From assembly GCA_037157565.1 (NCBI GenBank), contig JAZHRO010000046.1, forward strand, positions 18,264,501 to 18,328,500: a stretch of 64,000 bases of DNA. Reading direction: 5' to 3'. This document shows, piece after piece, positions 1 to 10,838 of this stretch; position 1 is the stretch's first letter, and every line of letters starts with the position of its first letter. A model generated the notes under the pieces. That model saw nothing but the letters and a program-made list of their open reading frames with translations. It was not told where the DNA came from and made no database searches. The position numbers and the translations under genes are program-made. This DNA comes from Thalassia testudinum. Taxonomy: Eukaryota; Streptophyta; Magnoliopsida; Alismatales; Hydrocharitaceae.

Positions 1-1342
1 GTGCTTGTACAAACCTGCGCCTGGTCATTTGACATGGCCCCTCAGCCTGAACACCAGATATAGATGACAGAATTGGTACTAACTAAAGAAAACTTAAGAC
101 CTAAATAGCAAGCCTAAGTTGATAAAGCCTTAGGGGTCAAGTTGCTACAAATTTTAATTAGGTCTAGGATTCTATAGTGCACACGGAATGTGGAGGGCAT
201 TTATTGGGTTGTTGCCCTGTTATTTGATTTTTTTTTGTGTGTGCAGGAATTGGAGAGTGGCTCCAATGAAAATCAAGTTGTCACACAATTTTTTTTATAT
301 TTTTGTCTTTTAGGATTTGATTTAATTGAATGTATTTTAGGGTTTCTTTAGTTAAATTTTCAAAAAAGTTTGAAAACCCACAATCAAAGGAAAACAAGTT
401 GTATGGGTGATTGTATATTTCCTTTGAATTAATCCTCAAAAGAGAAAGAAAGAAACCCTAAGCCAATTATCCCTAAGACAGAAATTTAACTACCAATGAG
501 TTATTTTTTAGGCTTTCAGAATTAAGTAGTGGTCCAAACAAGTCAAACAATACCACTACTTTCAATAAAATCAAACAAGGATTCCAGAAAAGATTTTTAT
601 AAGATTTTAGGAATTCATTTGATAATTGTTTTGAATTTTTAATTGTACTGGTGTCAAAGTCCAGAAATAATACCTGTGGGTATTATGAACTTTTTAGTAC
701 TACCACCGACCTCATAAAATTTTTTTGATTTTATATGATATATAAAATTTCACAAGGATTCCAACAAGCTCAATTTCCCAAAAATTGGATGAGTATAAAA
801 ATTCTGAAAATTCGCGGACAGTAGCAAAATAGGAAGATAAGAGGGTATGACCTCTCTGCAATCCACGAATTTTTAAAAATTAAATAAAAATCCAATTGAC
901 TTGAAATTTGGAACAGATTTTGCTAACTTAATTGGGAATCACTCTATGAAATTTTATGATTTTAGGAGGCCTAGGGTGTTAGAAATCGATTTTTCAAGTC
1001 CGGACATAAATCTGGACCCGAAAAACAGAACACCAATACTTGCAATGGAGTGGTGTTAAAGAAGCATACAAGCAAACAATGGATTTTAAAATGCACCACT
1101 CCACTTAATTTAAGTGTTTAGGGTCCTGAAAGCCAAGTTTAATATATTTTTGGTAGTTTTAATTATTTATGTGACCAGAAAGATGAACCAACCTGAATTT
1201 TCGCGGGAAGAAAAGGACCTTTGAGCTTTCTCTTCCAGATTCCCGCCTTCCCACTGTAGTTCCTGCACACACAAAAGAAAGAAAGAGAAGGGGATGAGAT
1301 CCACTTCAAGCAAGAGAAAATGAGTTAATGCAAAGCCGTGCC
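1..1342 (-). other. Family A leader (5' untranslated region), partial
   Basis: This matches, in reverse complement, the leader of the plus-strand copy at about 50192-51540. Shared landmarks are the first bases of the window (TTGTACAA palindrome inside a GCGC/CCTGG stem) and the block around 180-230 facing the conserved 'ccctccacattccgtgtgc' segment. It precedes a gag gene that lies beyond position 1. It has no convincing ORF of its own; short frames here are not conserved between copies. Confidence 0.8.
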
Positions 1343-1360
1343 TCCCCGGCAACGGTGCCA
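1343..1360 (-). promoter_or_regulatory. Primer-binding site, tRNA-Asp type
   Basis: The minus strand reads TGGCACCGTTGCCGGGGA. This matches the complement of the plant tRNA-Asp(GTC) 3' end with one mismatch (A instead of G at base 5). It lies five bases from the LTR edge at 1366, the spacing seen in the other A copies. It would prime minus-strand DNA synthesis. Confidence 0.88.
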
Positions 1361-1365
1361 AAAAG

Positions 1366-3655
1366 TGATAGCGATAATACGCGGTTTGTTAAATACGTCG
1401 TTGTAACGCGCAAAATCGATCAACTCTTAAATTTATATTCCTAGATAGGGGAGTATCTAGGGTCGTCCAAGGAGGCAATATGGTTGCAAAATTGATTCTC
1501 TTGCTTGGAATATATCTCAACTTTCTTTTTGGTAATTTTCAATATACCATTTTTCTTTATTTTTGAACTAAGGCAACATGCGAACTGATGGCGGGAAAAG
1601 TGTTTACACTTCCAATTAAGTAAACAACTCTAAAGTAGCAAGTAGAGCCTCTCCCTAAGCTCACTCTAGGCAAGTGGAGACCTAGAATAATTAGGGAGAG
1701 GAAGTGAAGAATGCTGAAAATAAGCAAAAAGAAATGCAAACAAGATATGCGAAAAAGGCAACTAGATAAGTGATAAAGTGTTTAACAAAATTGCCTAGTA
1801 GAGGAATGCTTCTACTACTTGATAATTGAAGTAAAAGAAAACACAAATCCTCTAAATAGATGGTGAAGAAGAGGGCTTCTTGCTCCAAGGTTGGTGGCTC
1901 CCAAGCTTGAAAAGAATCCTTCAACTCCTTCCTTGCAGAACTCTGCCAAGGTGATGACCTCCAAGGCAAGCCCTAAGGGGGCGTGCCCTAAGTTTCTCTC
2001 CAAGGGTGGACGTCCACCCTAAGTCCTTCTCCCTTGCCTGGCTATCCTCCTTGAAGTGGAAGAGTCCTCCTCCTTGGCGTGGCCCAAGTTGAAGAGAGTG
2101 GGGAGAAGAAGGCACCAAAAGGGCTGGTGGTGTGCCCCTTTAATCTCCTTCTCTACTCCTTCTCCTTGGGCGTAGGTATAGCTGGATGTAGGTAGAAAAT
2201 ACACTAAAGGAGGATGCCCAAAAATGGTGGTAGGTGGTGGCTTTTTATAGAATAGGAGGGGGGCTATGGTGACCTTTGAAATGGATGGCCAAGATGAGTT
2301 GATGGAGGTGGTTGGAGATCCCATGGCCAAGGAGAGTTGGCGCCACCTTAAAGGGCACCAAGGGGTAGTTATGGGTGTTGACACCCTTTGGTGTTGGTGC
2401 CAACATGGGCATTCTAGAAGGTCATTAGGTGGCGCCACCTTAAGGTTCTAGAAGGGGGGGTATGTGGATGGCTAGGATGGCTTATGTGGGTAGGTGTAGG
2501 GTTGATTTAAGGGGCTGAAAGTGGCGCCAATATAGAAGTGGTTAGGGGTGGTTTTTGGCGCCAACTTGAAGTGTCTTTTGGTGGAGATAATGGGGTGAAG
2601 GGATGGCTAGGAGGTGGCACCAACTTGAGTAGAGTAGCTAGCTTAGGTAGGCTTGACTTGGTGGAGCTAGCTAGGGTTGATTTTGGAGGTAATGAATGGC
2701 CAAGGAGCTGGTTGTTAGCTATGCTAAGCTAAGCTAAGATAAGCTATGCTAGCTTAGCTAAAGGTGGAGTGGAGGAGAAGGTGTTGGAGCTAGGGTTTGG
2801 AGGAAGGAGCTGAGGAGGAGAGTCTGGAGCTGGAGCTGGAGCTGGCTGCTACTGAAGAGGCTGGCATGGGGCTACTCTAGCTGGCTTAGCTTGCTAGTTC
2901 TTTGCTAGCTACTAAGCCAAGCTAAAGTGAGCTAGCTTCTACCAAAATGAGCTGAGGTGAGCTAGGTCTGGTGCTCCCAGGGAGAATCAAGCTGGTTGAG
3001 GCAGCTAAGGTAGCTTAGCTCAACTGAGTTGAGCTAAGCTGAGTCCCCGGGAGCTGGACTTGAGCTTCCTGAGCTGAGATGAATTCTTCTTCAGCTGGCT
3101 GGAGTTGAGTGGAGTTGAATGTAGCTGGATCTGAGCTGGGGTGAACTCCTGTCAACTCAGCTGAGCTAGCTAGAGCTCCCTGTGAACTAGTGGGAGCTGA
3201 GATGAGCTAGACTCAGCTAAGTTGAGCTGGATCTGAGCTGACTTGAGCTATGGTGAACTAAGATGAACTCTCTTGTGCTGCCATCCAGCTGAGATTAGCT
3301 GAGTGTAGCTGGGATGAGCTAACCCTAGTTCAAGTAAGCTAGGTTCCAGCTGCGGTGAGCTGGATCAAGCTGAGGTGAGCTGGATCAAGCTGAGGTGAGC
3401 TGGATTAGGCTGAGTTCCAGCTAGTCTGGGCTTCTCCTTCACCATTTGCCTTCTTGAGTACTAGGGTTTTAGGGATCTGTGCATCTGTACATCCCTAACA
3501 CTCACAAAAACTCATTAAAACGACAATAAAAAAATGCAATGCATGCCTATCCTAATTTATGCCAAAATGCAGCCCAAAAACCCATTTGCGGAGTAAAATC
3601 CTAAGAGCTAGGTTTGTTTTAATGCATAAGAATGATGATAAACTGGCGTTTATCA
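1366..3655 (-). repeat. Family A long terminal repeat, full length
   Basis: This is a 2290 bp LTR. On the minus strand it starts with the palindromic end TGATAAACGCCAGTTTATCA and ends TATCA just before a PBS. It shares its order of parts with LTRs at 29050, 42964, 47923 and 56161: an AGCT-rich block (about 2700-3420), gene-like CACC-rich DNA, a TATA box, an 18 bp palindrome at 2003-2020, and a U5 end. It serves as 3' LTR for the copy on its right and as 5' LTR for the copy on its left. Confidence 0.9.
2242..2249 (-). promoter_or_regulatory. TATA box of family A LTR
   Basis: TATAAAAA on the minus strand, about 1.4 kb inside the LTR. The same context (CC.ATTCTATAAAA) occurs at the matching place in the other A LTRs. 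Transcription probably starts about 30 bp further on, so U3 is long and R-U5 is about 0.85 kb. Confidence 0.65.
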
Positions 3656-3675
3656 CACCCCCATGCTTATCTTTT
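3656..3675 (-). promoter_or_regulatory. Polypurine tract of family A
   Basis: The minus strand reads AAAAGATAAGCATGGGGGTG, directly abutting the LTR edge. The identical sequence abuts the LTR at 56161. It is the expected primer site for plus-strand DNA synthesis. Confidence 0.85.
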
Positions 3676-4027
3676 GCTAGTCTCTTAGCAAAACTTAAAA
3701 TGGAATTTTTGGGAAATCTAATTTTTTTGACTTTGGAGGAGAAAAAGAGATCAATGGACCTTGGCAGATTAAAAACACTGGAGGTACGGGATTTGTTAAA
3801 GATAAACATCGGGATTTATTTTTGGATTCAACCATTAGATAGAACGGGATCAATATATCTTCCAAAAAATTCTCAAATTAACCCCTTGTTAATTCAGATG
3901 ACTTGAAATGTTTGTTTTTAGGAATTTTTTTTGGCTCATGAATCTGATTCTCAACTTGCAAAATCCTTTAAAACCTTGTGGCTGTGCTTGTGAAAAGCCA
4001 ACATTTATAAGGGCGTGTTAATTTATC

Positions 4028-4065
<38 letters not shown>

Positions 4066-5083
4066 CCCCCATGCTTATTTTTAGCTTAGTCTTACAACAG
4101 ATGTGTTGGGATCATCATTCCCGTTACCATTTCTCGAGGGGGCTCTGGCGCCAGTACTTCGAGATAGCACTGTCCATGACACCACCCAGGAGCTCACAAC
4201 CCCAGAACACGATGCGGTGAAAAGGGGCGCTCCAAACAAACTCAAGCTCTTGCTCCGACACTATAGGTAGAGCACCGTCCAAGACACTTGAGCTGCTAAA
4301 ATGCGCTTTAATGCTCCGTCTAAAGATATGAAATATAGATATGGAGCAACGCCGAGGTGGTAACATGTTGACATCGCATCCTTAAAGGAGGCATTTTCCT
4401 CCTTCTCGGCGGTGGGAACTCAAACCAATGATCTGCTTTAGACTTTCACTAAGTCCAAACAAGGGAGTTTTTCAAATTTTTAGTTATTTTTAAGTGTTGG
4501 CTTGTGTGTGAAGAGTGACACAAGAAGTTTCTCAAAAAATGCAAGTTTTTGAATCAGAAGCTAAGTCAAATAATTTCCATATTGCAAAATAGGATCAAGT
4601 CACCTGAACTATTATGAGTTCAGGTGGAATTTTATAGAAAGATATCTGATCTTGTCTAAAATAGACCCTGGAATTCTAATGATCAGATCCATATCCTCAT
4701 CCTTAGTTTGTTAAGGATTAAATCCATTGTACCAAAAGTGAATTTTTCGACCTTAGTCCCGATTTCAAAATTTTTCCTCAAAAAGTTTTGAACATTTTTT
4801 ATTTATATATATATATTTTTTATTTTTTTTGGGTATGCAAGCAGGAAATAAATTAAACAAAAATGCATGTTTTTAGGTTTTGAAAATCCTGAATCGATCG
4901 TAAAAATTTAAAAACACCCCCCCATGCTTAAGATATGCCATGTCCTCATGCATTAGGAGGGAAAAGGGATCACCTTAGTGATGACGGTCGTGTTTAGGAT
5001 GAACAAAACCTGGAAAAAGAAGAAAAAAGGGAACGCAAGAAAATGATGGGTTACCTCCCATCCAGTGCTATCTTTTGCGCCAT
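3676..5083 (-). other. Family A 3' noncoding region
   Basis: This stretch separates the gag-protease stop from the PPT. It is collinear with 54776-56140 and 63051-64000. It holds a GATGGG/CCCATC hairpin right after the stop (5045-5062), two extra GCATGGGGG-type motifs (about 4917-4929 and 4066-4077), a short conserved ORF-like block (4124-4366), an (AT)n run at about 4028-4050 and a T-run at 4051-4065. No enzyme-coding frame is present. Confidence 0.8.
4124..4366 (-). CDS. Small conserved ORF (80 codons) or structured RNA, function unknown
   Basis: An ATG-started frame of 80 codons lies between gag-protease and the PPT and is open in two of three A copies (here and 55472-55714); the third copy (63741 onward) has a stop after about 44 codons. 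The predicted peptide starts MLPP.RCSISIFHIFRR and has no signal peptide or known motif that I recognise. A homologous block in family C (about 31500-31740) keeps base-paired segments but not the frame, so conservation may reflect RNA structure more than protein. Coding status is uncertain. Confidence 0.35.
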   Translation of the reverse strand: MLPPRRCSISIFHIFRRSIKAHFSSSSVLDGALPIVSEQELEFVWSAPFHRIVFWGCELLGGVMDSAISKYWRQSPLEKW

Positions 5084-6975
5084 TCAGCCAGGCGTGAAGG
5101 TATGCACGGAAGACGTAAGATCATGTAAATAATTGGACACTTGGATCCCCGCAAAAAAGGTGTCGTCTTCTAGATCCCTAAAAAATTGATTAGAAATAAT
5201 ATTGGGATCAAAGTTGGATGGAAAATGATAAGTGTAGCCTGAGTCTGGCCATGGGTTTAAATTAGGTTGGGTGCCGAACTCAGGCGGGGTTGGTGGCAGG
5301 TCCGTTAGAAAGGGGTCGGGGAAGGAATGGTGAGGATTGGGTGAAGTTAGTGTGAAAAAGTTAGGAGCACGAATAGTGGGTGGGTTAGGGGGGTATCAGG
5401 AATAAATTTGGGGTCAAGACAAGTTTCCGGATCACAGATTTCGCCGACCACTGATTCTGAATCAGAGTCCTCAAAAAAATTATGGTCAGTAAGGGTATCT
5501 ATTAACATTGTCTCCTCCACCATATTGGAAATTTCAGTATCTGAGTCCTCAAAGAAGTTATCATCATGGAATCTCCTGGAGGATTTAAAAATATCTAAAG
5601 TGATAGTTTGGCCTGCACAGTTAATATCCATTTTGCCTGTGTGGCAATTGATATTTGCCTTTGCAGTGGCCAAAAAGGGGCGTCCAAGGATTATTGGGGA
5701 GTCCAGCAATGATTCAGGTGCCTCAATGTCAAGAACCAGAAAGTCTGCAGGGAAGACACAATTCTGGACCTTGATTAAAACATCCTCGGTAATCCCACGA
5801 GGTTTGATTGTAGATCGGTCGGCTAATTGCAGGGTAACCTCGACAGGTTTTAATTCACCGATCTGAAATTTTTCGAATAAACTCGTGGGAATAATATTAA
5901 CTGAGGCTCCAAGATCAAGGAGGGCGCGATTAAATGTAGTGTCATCAATAATTACAGAAATTAAAGGCGACCCCGGATCTTTCATCTTAGGAGGCAGCTT
6001 ACTCTGTATGACAGAGCTTACTGTCTCTGAAAGATGCACCTGTCCTAGATTTTTAGCCTGCCTTTTAGGAGTACAAATATCCTTCAAAAATTTAGCATAG
6101 GCAGGTATATATTTGATGGCATCTAGGAGAGGAATATTGATATGAACTTGCCCAAATAGCTCCATGAGTTCTTCTGTAGTGGGCTCAGATTTCTTTTTTT
6201 TGTTGGTGGTGGGGTAGAGAGCTTGTGGGAAAGGGACAGGAATCTTGTCTTGAGATTTTTGTTTTTCTTTTTCTTCCTGATGGGGAGGTGGGGAGTCAAT
6301 TTGCACAGGTATCTTACCAGGTTCGTGTGAAGGCCCGGGGTCAGTGGTGGTTTTCCCACTCCTCAAAGTAACTGCATGTGCAGTCGGATTATTATTTAGA
6401 GGAGGTGGGGGGGCCTGTGATTGCAGAAACCTGGGCGGCTGCTGAGGTGGTGGATTAGGAGGAGGCTGATGTGGATAATGTGGATTTCTGCCCATATAAT
6501 GGTTTCCTTGGTGATTAGGGTTGGGTATGGGTTGGGACGGAAGATGTCCTACAGGTCTTTGCGTGGGAGTAACCCCAATCTGATTGTTCAGATTTGTGAT
6601 GTTGTGGGTTACTTCCGTCATTTTTGTTTGCATATCCTGCAGGATTCGCAGCATCTGGGCATTGATATCTTGTTGGGATGGCCCAGGATGGAAGTTTGGA
6701 TTCAACCCATACCCATTAAAATGATATGGTTGGGAGGAAACTTGATTATTCCAGGAGTAGTTCGGGTAATTTTTCCAATTGGAAGAATTTTTAAAGGGCT
6801 CCTGGATGGCAGAAATATTTTGAGTGGGGTTAAGATCTGGATAGTTGTAGTTCCCCAGTGAATCATGGGCAACCTCAGAATAATCAGCAGGGGTAGTGTT
6901 GAGATTGTGCAAATTTTCTCTTTGTGGAAAGTTAGGTTGGGTTAGATGTGGGTGTGGAGCTTGAGTTGAAGTGGC
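5084..6975 (-). pseudogene. gag-pro: gag-protease, 5'-truncated (family A)
   Basis: Encodes the C-terminal part of Gag followed by an aspartic protease. From the N-terminal side it shows an Asn/Gln/Pro-rich Gag segment (NYSWNNQVSSQPYHFNGYG), the conserved VTLRSGK motif, then the retropepsin-like domain with DLGASVNIIP at the active site and ILGRPFLATAKANIN downstream. An acidic tail follows with two copies of NFFEDSD. The first half of gag is missing: the frame is fused to LTR sequence at about 6975. A small deletion near 5390 shifts the frame in the tail; the natural stop homologous to other copies is at 5084-5086. This copy keeps a Gln codon after VTL where the two plus-strand copies have a stop. 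Confidence 0.85.
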
Positions 6976-7943
6976 TAGCTAGGGTTGATTTTGGAGGTAA
7001 TGAATGGCCAAGGAGCTGGTTGTTAGCTATGCTAAGCTAAGCTAAGATAAGCTAAGCTAGCTTAGCTAAAGGTGGAGTGGAGGAGAAGGTGTTGGAGCTA
7101 GGGTTTGGAGGAAGGAGCTGAGGAGGAGAGTCTGGAGCTGGAGCTGGAGCTGGCTGCTGCTGAAGAGGCTGGCATGGGGCTACTCTAGCTGGCTTAGCTT
7201 GCTCGTTCTTTGCTAGCTACTAAGCCAAGCTAAAGTGAGCTAGCTTCTACCAAAATGAGCTGAGGTGAGCTAGGTCTGGTGCTCCCGGGGAGAATCAAGC
7301 TGGTTGAGGCAGCTAAGGTAGCTTAGCTCAACTGAGTTGAGCTAAGCTGAGTCCCCGGGAGCTGGACTTGAGCTTCCTGAGCTGAGATGAATTCTTCTTC
7401 AGCTGGCTGGAGTTGAGTGGAGCTGAATGTAGCTGGATCTGAGCTGGGGTGAACTCCTGTCAACTCAGCTGAGCTAGCTAGAGCTCCCTGTGAACTAGTG
7501 GGAGCTGAGATGAGCTAGACTCAGCTAAGTTGAGCTGGATCTGAGCTAACTTGAGCTAGGGTGAGCTAAGATGAACTCTCTTGAGCTGCCATCCAGCTGA
7601 GATTAGCTGAATGGAGCTGGGATGAGCTAACCCTAGTTCAAGTAAGCTAGGTTCCAGCTGCGGTGAGCTGGATCAAGCTGAGGTGAGCTGGATTAGGCTG
7701 AGTTCCAGCTAGTCTGGGCTTCTCCTTCACCATTTGCCTTCTTGAGTGCTAGCGTTTTAGGGATCTGTGCATCTGTACATCCCTAACACTCACAAAAACT
7801 CATTAAAACGACAATAAAAAAATGCAATGCATGCCTATCCTAATTTATGCCTAAATGCAGCCCAAAAACCCGTTTGCGGAGTAAAATCCTAAGAGCTAGG
7901 TTTGTTTTAATGCATAAGAATGATGATAAACTGGCGTTTATCA
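6976..7943 (-). repeat. Family A LTR, first ~970 bp only
   Basis: This matches about 2660-3655 of the full LTR (AGCT-rich block and TGATAAAC...GTTTATCA end). On the minus strand it is the U3 start of a 5' LTR. The TATA box, R, U5, PBS, leader and 5' half of gag are all deleted at the junction near 6975/6976. Its outer end abuts a family B LTR fragment. Such a copy lacks the signals for transcription and priming. Confidence 0.85.
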
Positions 7944-8529
7944 CCTCTCTCCCTCTCAAAAGCTCTAAAGAAGCTTGTCCGAAACCCAGGATGCTCCGCT
8001 TCAGTCAAAATCAAAGTTTTCTCTCCCTTATTCCAGAACTGGATCCCGTGATGAGGACGACGCCCTACCTTGCTCCAGATTCTTCCTTCTCCATTCTTCT
8101 TCTCCATCTTCATCCATCGTCTTCTAGGTGTCACCCTGTCCAGCTCATCCTCGAAGCAACTATCGAGGAGGATAACATCTCTCTCCCTTCTTTATCACTT
8201 TCTAGAATAGAATTTCCTGCATTCTATTTGCAATCACTTCCTGCTTTCTAGTTGTAAAAATAGTATTCATATACAAAGTGATTATTCTCTCTCTTTCTCT
8301 CTCTCTAAAAGTGTTAATATCAATTTCATTTTGATTATCTTGCTTACAAAACAAAAATACCAAGAAAATATAATCACGATTTTTAGATCGATGTAGCCTC
8401 CCTGTGTTCGACCAGGAATTCTGTTGAGTTTCGGTAAATTTATCTGTTGACAGATTTTTTCACAAATCATACTACGACGATGGGTTTTTCAAAATCCAAT
8501 CCCATTTGTGTACATTTTCCGCTCCAACA
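7944..8529 (+). repeat. Family B LTR, 3' part (R-U5) only
   Basis: The stretch begins in CTCTCT...AAAGCTC...AAGCTTGTCC, just downstream of where the B TATA box would be. It continues through the TCCTCG/CGAGGA hairpin (about 8150-8175), a CT-rich stretch and the conserved CCTGTGTTCGACCAGGAATT box, ending CCAACA at 8529 like the B LTRs ending at 12631 and 22715. It is clearly diverged from the B element at 10839. The missing 5' half probably lies left of the window if the A series was inserted here. Confidence 0.7.
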
Positions 8530-9597
8530 GTGGAACATCTGTATGCCTAAGAGGAAGGGCAGCCTATGAATTAGATCATTGAGGAAGTTTGGAGATGCCT
8601 AATTACTGAAATGGGGAGTCACCATTTCTTAAAGGGGATGCGAGACTATGGCAAGATGTTATCAAGGACTCATATGGTTCCAATACTTCACCAGTAGATG
8701 TGGTTCAACTTGTTAGGGGCTCTCCATTCTTGTTTTAACGTTGTTCTCAAGAGATGTGACCTCTTTTCACCAATAGTTGGTAATGGCTCTAAATTTATAT
8801 TTTGGAGTGATAACTGGTCTAGCTTGGATGACATCAAATCTCTATTCCCATAGGCTTGTGAGGTCGCGGAAGACAAACACACAAGTGTAGTTGATTGCTG
8901 GAACCCTATTGACGAATGCTGGAATATTCATAAACTAAATGGGCATTATTTTGGTAGAATGCTTGAGGAGTTTTAACATATGGGGAGACGGTCCAGGCCT
9001 TTAAATCAACTGAAGGTGTGGATGGCTTCTCGTGGCATGTGGGGTCTCTAATCCCCCAAGAAGGCATATGAGCAGATGTTAGCCCCTGACACTGAGGACC
9101 CCCTCATGCCCATCTGTATGTCCATTTGGAAGATGAAAATACCTCTAAAAATCCAAATATTTTTGTGGCTTTATCATAGAGGTGCCCTTGCCATTGGCTC
9201 CCTACATGTAGGTTTGATGAATGTCCCCCTACCATGTGCTCCCTATGTAGGTTTGCTGAAGATGAAGTCAAACACCTGATGAGCTCTTGTCTGGTGACAA
9301 TAGATGTGTGGTAGAGATGTTGTTGTTCTCCTCTCCCCACATGGGATGGGTTGTGAGTCATCCTCCTCAAACCGTCCATCTTCAAAACTAATATGGCAGT
9401 TGTTCTATGGTGCATATGGCACACTAGAAATGATGATTAAATTAATGAGGGTTGTGGGTGATCAAAGATGATAAGTATTGATGCATCTATTCTAGGTTGT
9501 TTATGGCACTCTGTGATGTAATCTCAGCATTACATAATAAATTGATGGATTGCTACTGTTAATAGTTGCTATTCTTTTTCCTTTCAAAAAAAGTATT
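8530..9597 (+). mobile_element. LINE (L1-type) 3' fragment, decayed
   Basis: Plus-strand reading gives broken segments typical of the C-terminal part of plant LINE ORF2. Near 8775-8815 is GSKFIFWSDNW, the zf-RVT lead-in. Near 9124-9180 is KMKIPLKIQIFLWLYHRGAL, the zf-RVT domain itself. At least five stops or frameshifts interrupt it. A short A-run (about 9586-9592) is a plausible worn poly(A) tail. The RT catalytic domain is absent, so this is a 5'-truncated copy. It lies against the A2 gag fragment. I could not find a clear target-site duplication. Confidence 0.6.
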
Positions 9598-10838
9598 CCA
9601 TGAGACATTAAGGTCGTTCCTCCAATTTGGGTTGTAAGAATTGAAGGAATTTCTGAAATTTTCCTGGAGTGCTGACATGTTTTCTATGGCAAGGCTAAAG
9701 GAATTTTGATTCATGAAGTCATATATCCTAGTCAAATCCGGTATAGTATCAGAAAACTAATTTTGCTTAGCTGGGGCAGCACCAATATTGTGCAAGTTTT
9801 CTCTTTTGATGATGTTAGGTGGAGATATATGTGGAGCCTATTTTTTATTCAATTTTCTTCCAATTTCTTTTGGTTAATTTGCATAAGATCCAATCTCTGT
9901 GCCATCATTTTGATATCATCTTGGGTTACTGAAATAGATGTAGAATTGAAGTTGATTTCATTTACTCCGATTCTTGGGTTTGCATTTCTACCAAAAGTGT
10001 CCATTGAAGCAAGATTAAATGAGTTTCCACTCATTTCTTTAAATAGTTGATAGGCACTATCAGCATCCATGTTTAAGAAGTTTGCCCCAAATAAGGCTTC
10101 CACAAATCATCTCAATTGATCTTCTAAATCTTGATAGAAGATTTGCACTAGCTACCATAGTGGAATTTCATGGTGTGGAGAACTTCTAAGTAATTCTTGA
10201 AACCTCTCCCAAGACTCATGGAGAGATTCACCATGTTTTTGCTAGAATGTCATAATGGATCTTCTTAATGCATTGGTACAATATATAGCAAAAAATTTCT
10301 TTAAAAAGGCACTCTTGTGTTGCTTCAAAGTTGTTATGGGTCTGCCAACTTTTCTGAACTACTAGGTAGCATTACCCTCGAGGTAAAGAGGAAGGAGTCT
10401 CATGAGCCATAAATCTTCCTGCACATTGCAAGAACGAATAGTTTGGGAGAGGATAGTTAGTTCCTCTAAATGGTTAAAAGCATCCTCTCTACTTAATCAA
10501 GTTTAGAATAGCTAGCTTGATCTCAAAATCCCCTTTGGGAATCACCACCCAGGTTCTTCCTCGTAATTGAAAGGATAGTAAAAATCCTTGAGAGAAATGA
10601 TAGGCTCCTCGGGTGGTTGATTATACCTTTGGTTGGCTAGGTTCATGATAGTCCTTGCCAATTATTGCTAATTAGTTTGCAATTGAGCCAGTTGCTCAGC
10701 CATCATGATTAGAGGATTAAGTAGGCGATTCTGATTTTGATTACTTTGCAATTTGGGATTTGTAGCTATCTCCAGATGTGGATGGTTAGGGATGGGGATG
10801 TCTAATTGTGGATTATGATTGGGGTTAGGGTCAGGATG
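9598..10838 (-). pseudogene. gag: gag fragment of A-like element A2
   Basis: The minus strand encodes decayed Gag. It has an N-terminal Pro/Asn-rich stretch (10838 to about 10670), a KDFYYPFNYEE segment matching the Athila-type KDFYDPS..YEERP motif (about 10560-10590), and the downstream NFLNMDADSAYQLFKEMS segment (about 10000-10090), homologous to FLNKDAESAYDLFEEMS in family A. Many stops and frameshifts are present. The first codons are on the far side of element B (22716-22767). The 3' part of the element is lost at the LINE boundary. Confidence 0.75.
10834..10838. other. Target-site duplication of element B, left half (partner 22716-22720)
   Basis: GGATG here and GGCTG at 22716-22720 differ by one base, consistent with a mutated 5 bp duplication. 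The flanks on both sides belong to one gag gene, which independently supports the insertion. Confidence 0.75.

Larger units (their letters stand above)
1..7943 (-). mobile_element. Family A non-autonomous Athila-like retrotransposon, tandem series (left)
   Basis: Read on the minus strand the order is truncated LTR (7943 to 6976), gag-protease (6975 to 5084), 3' noncoding region and PPT (to 3656), full LTR (3655 to 1366), then a PBS and the leader of a further copy running off the window. One full LTR is therefore shared by two internal regions. No reverse transcriptase, RNase H or integrase reading frame lies between gag-protease and the PPT. The right flank is the 3' half of a family B LTR, so the series appears inserted in a B LTR. 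The other end and target-site duplication are outside the window. Confidence 0.85.

Noticed and set aside
5408..6861. Long plus-strand frames of 146-152 codons opposite family A gag-protease, and their counterparts at 53026-54483 and 61485-62716
   Set aside because: They are shadows of the gag-protease frame on the other strand; the minus-strand frame at 5347-6912 has the motifs.
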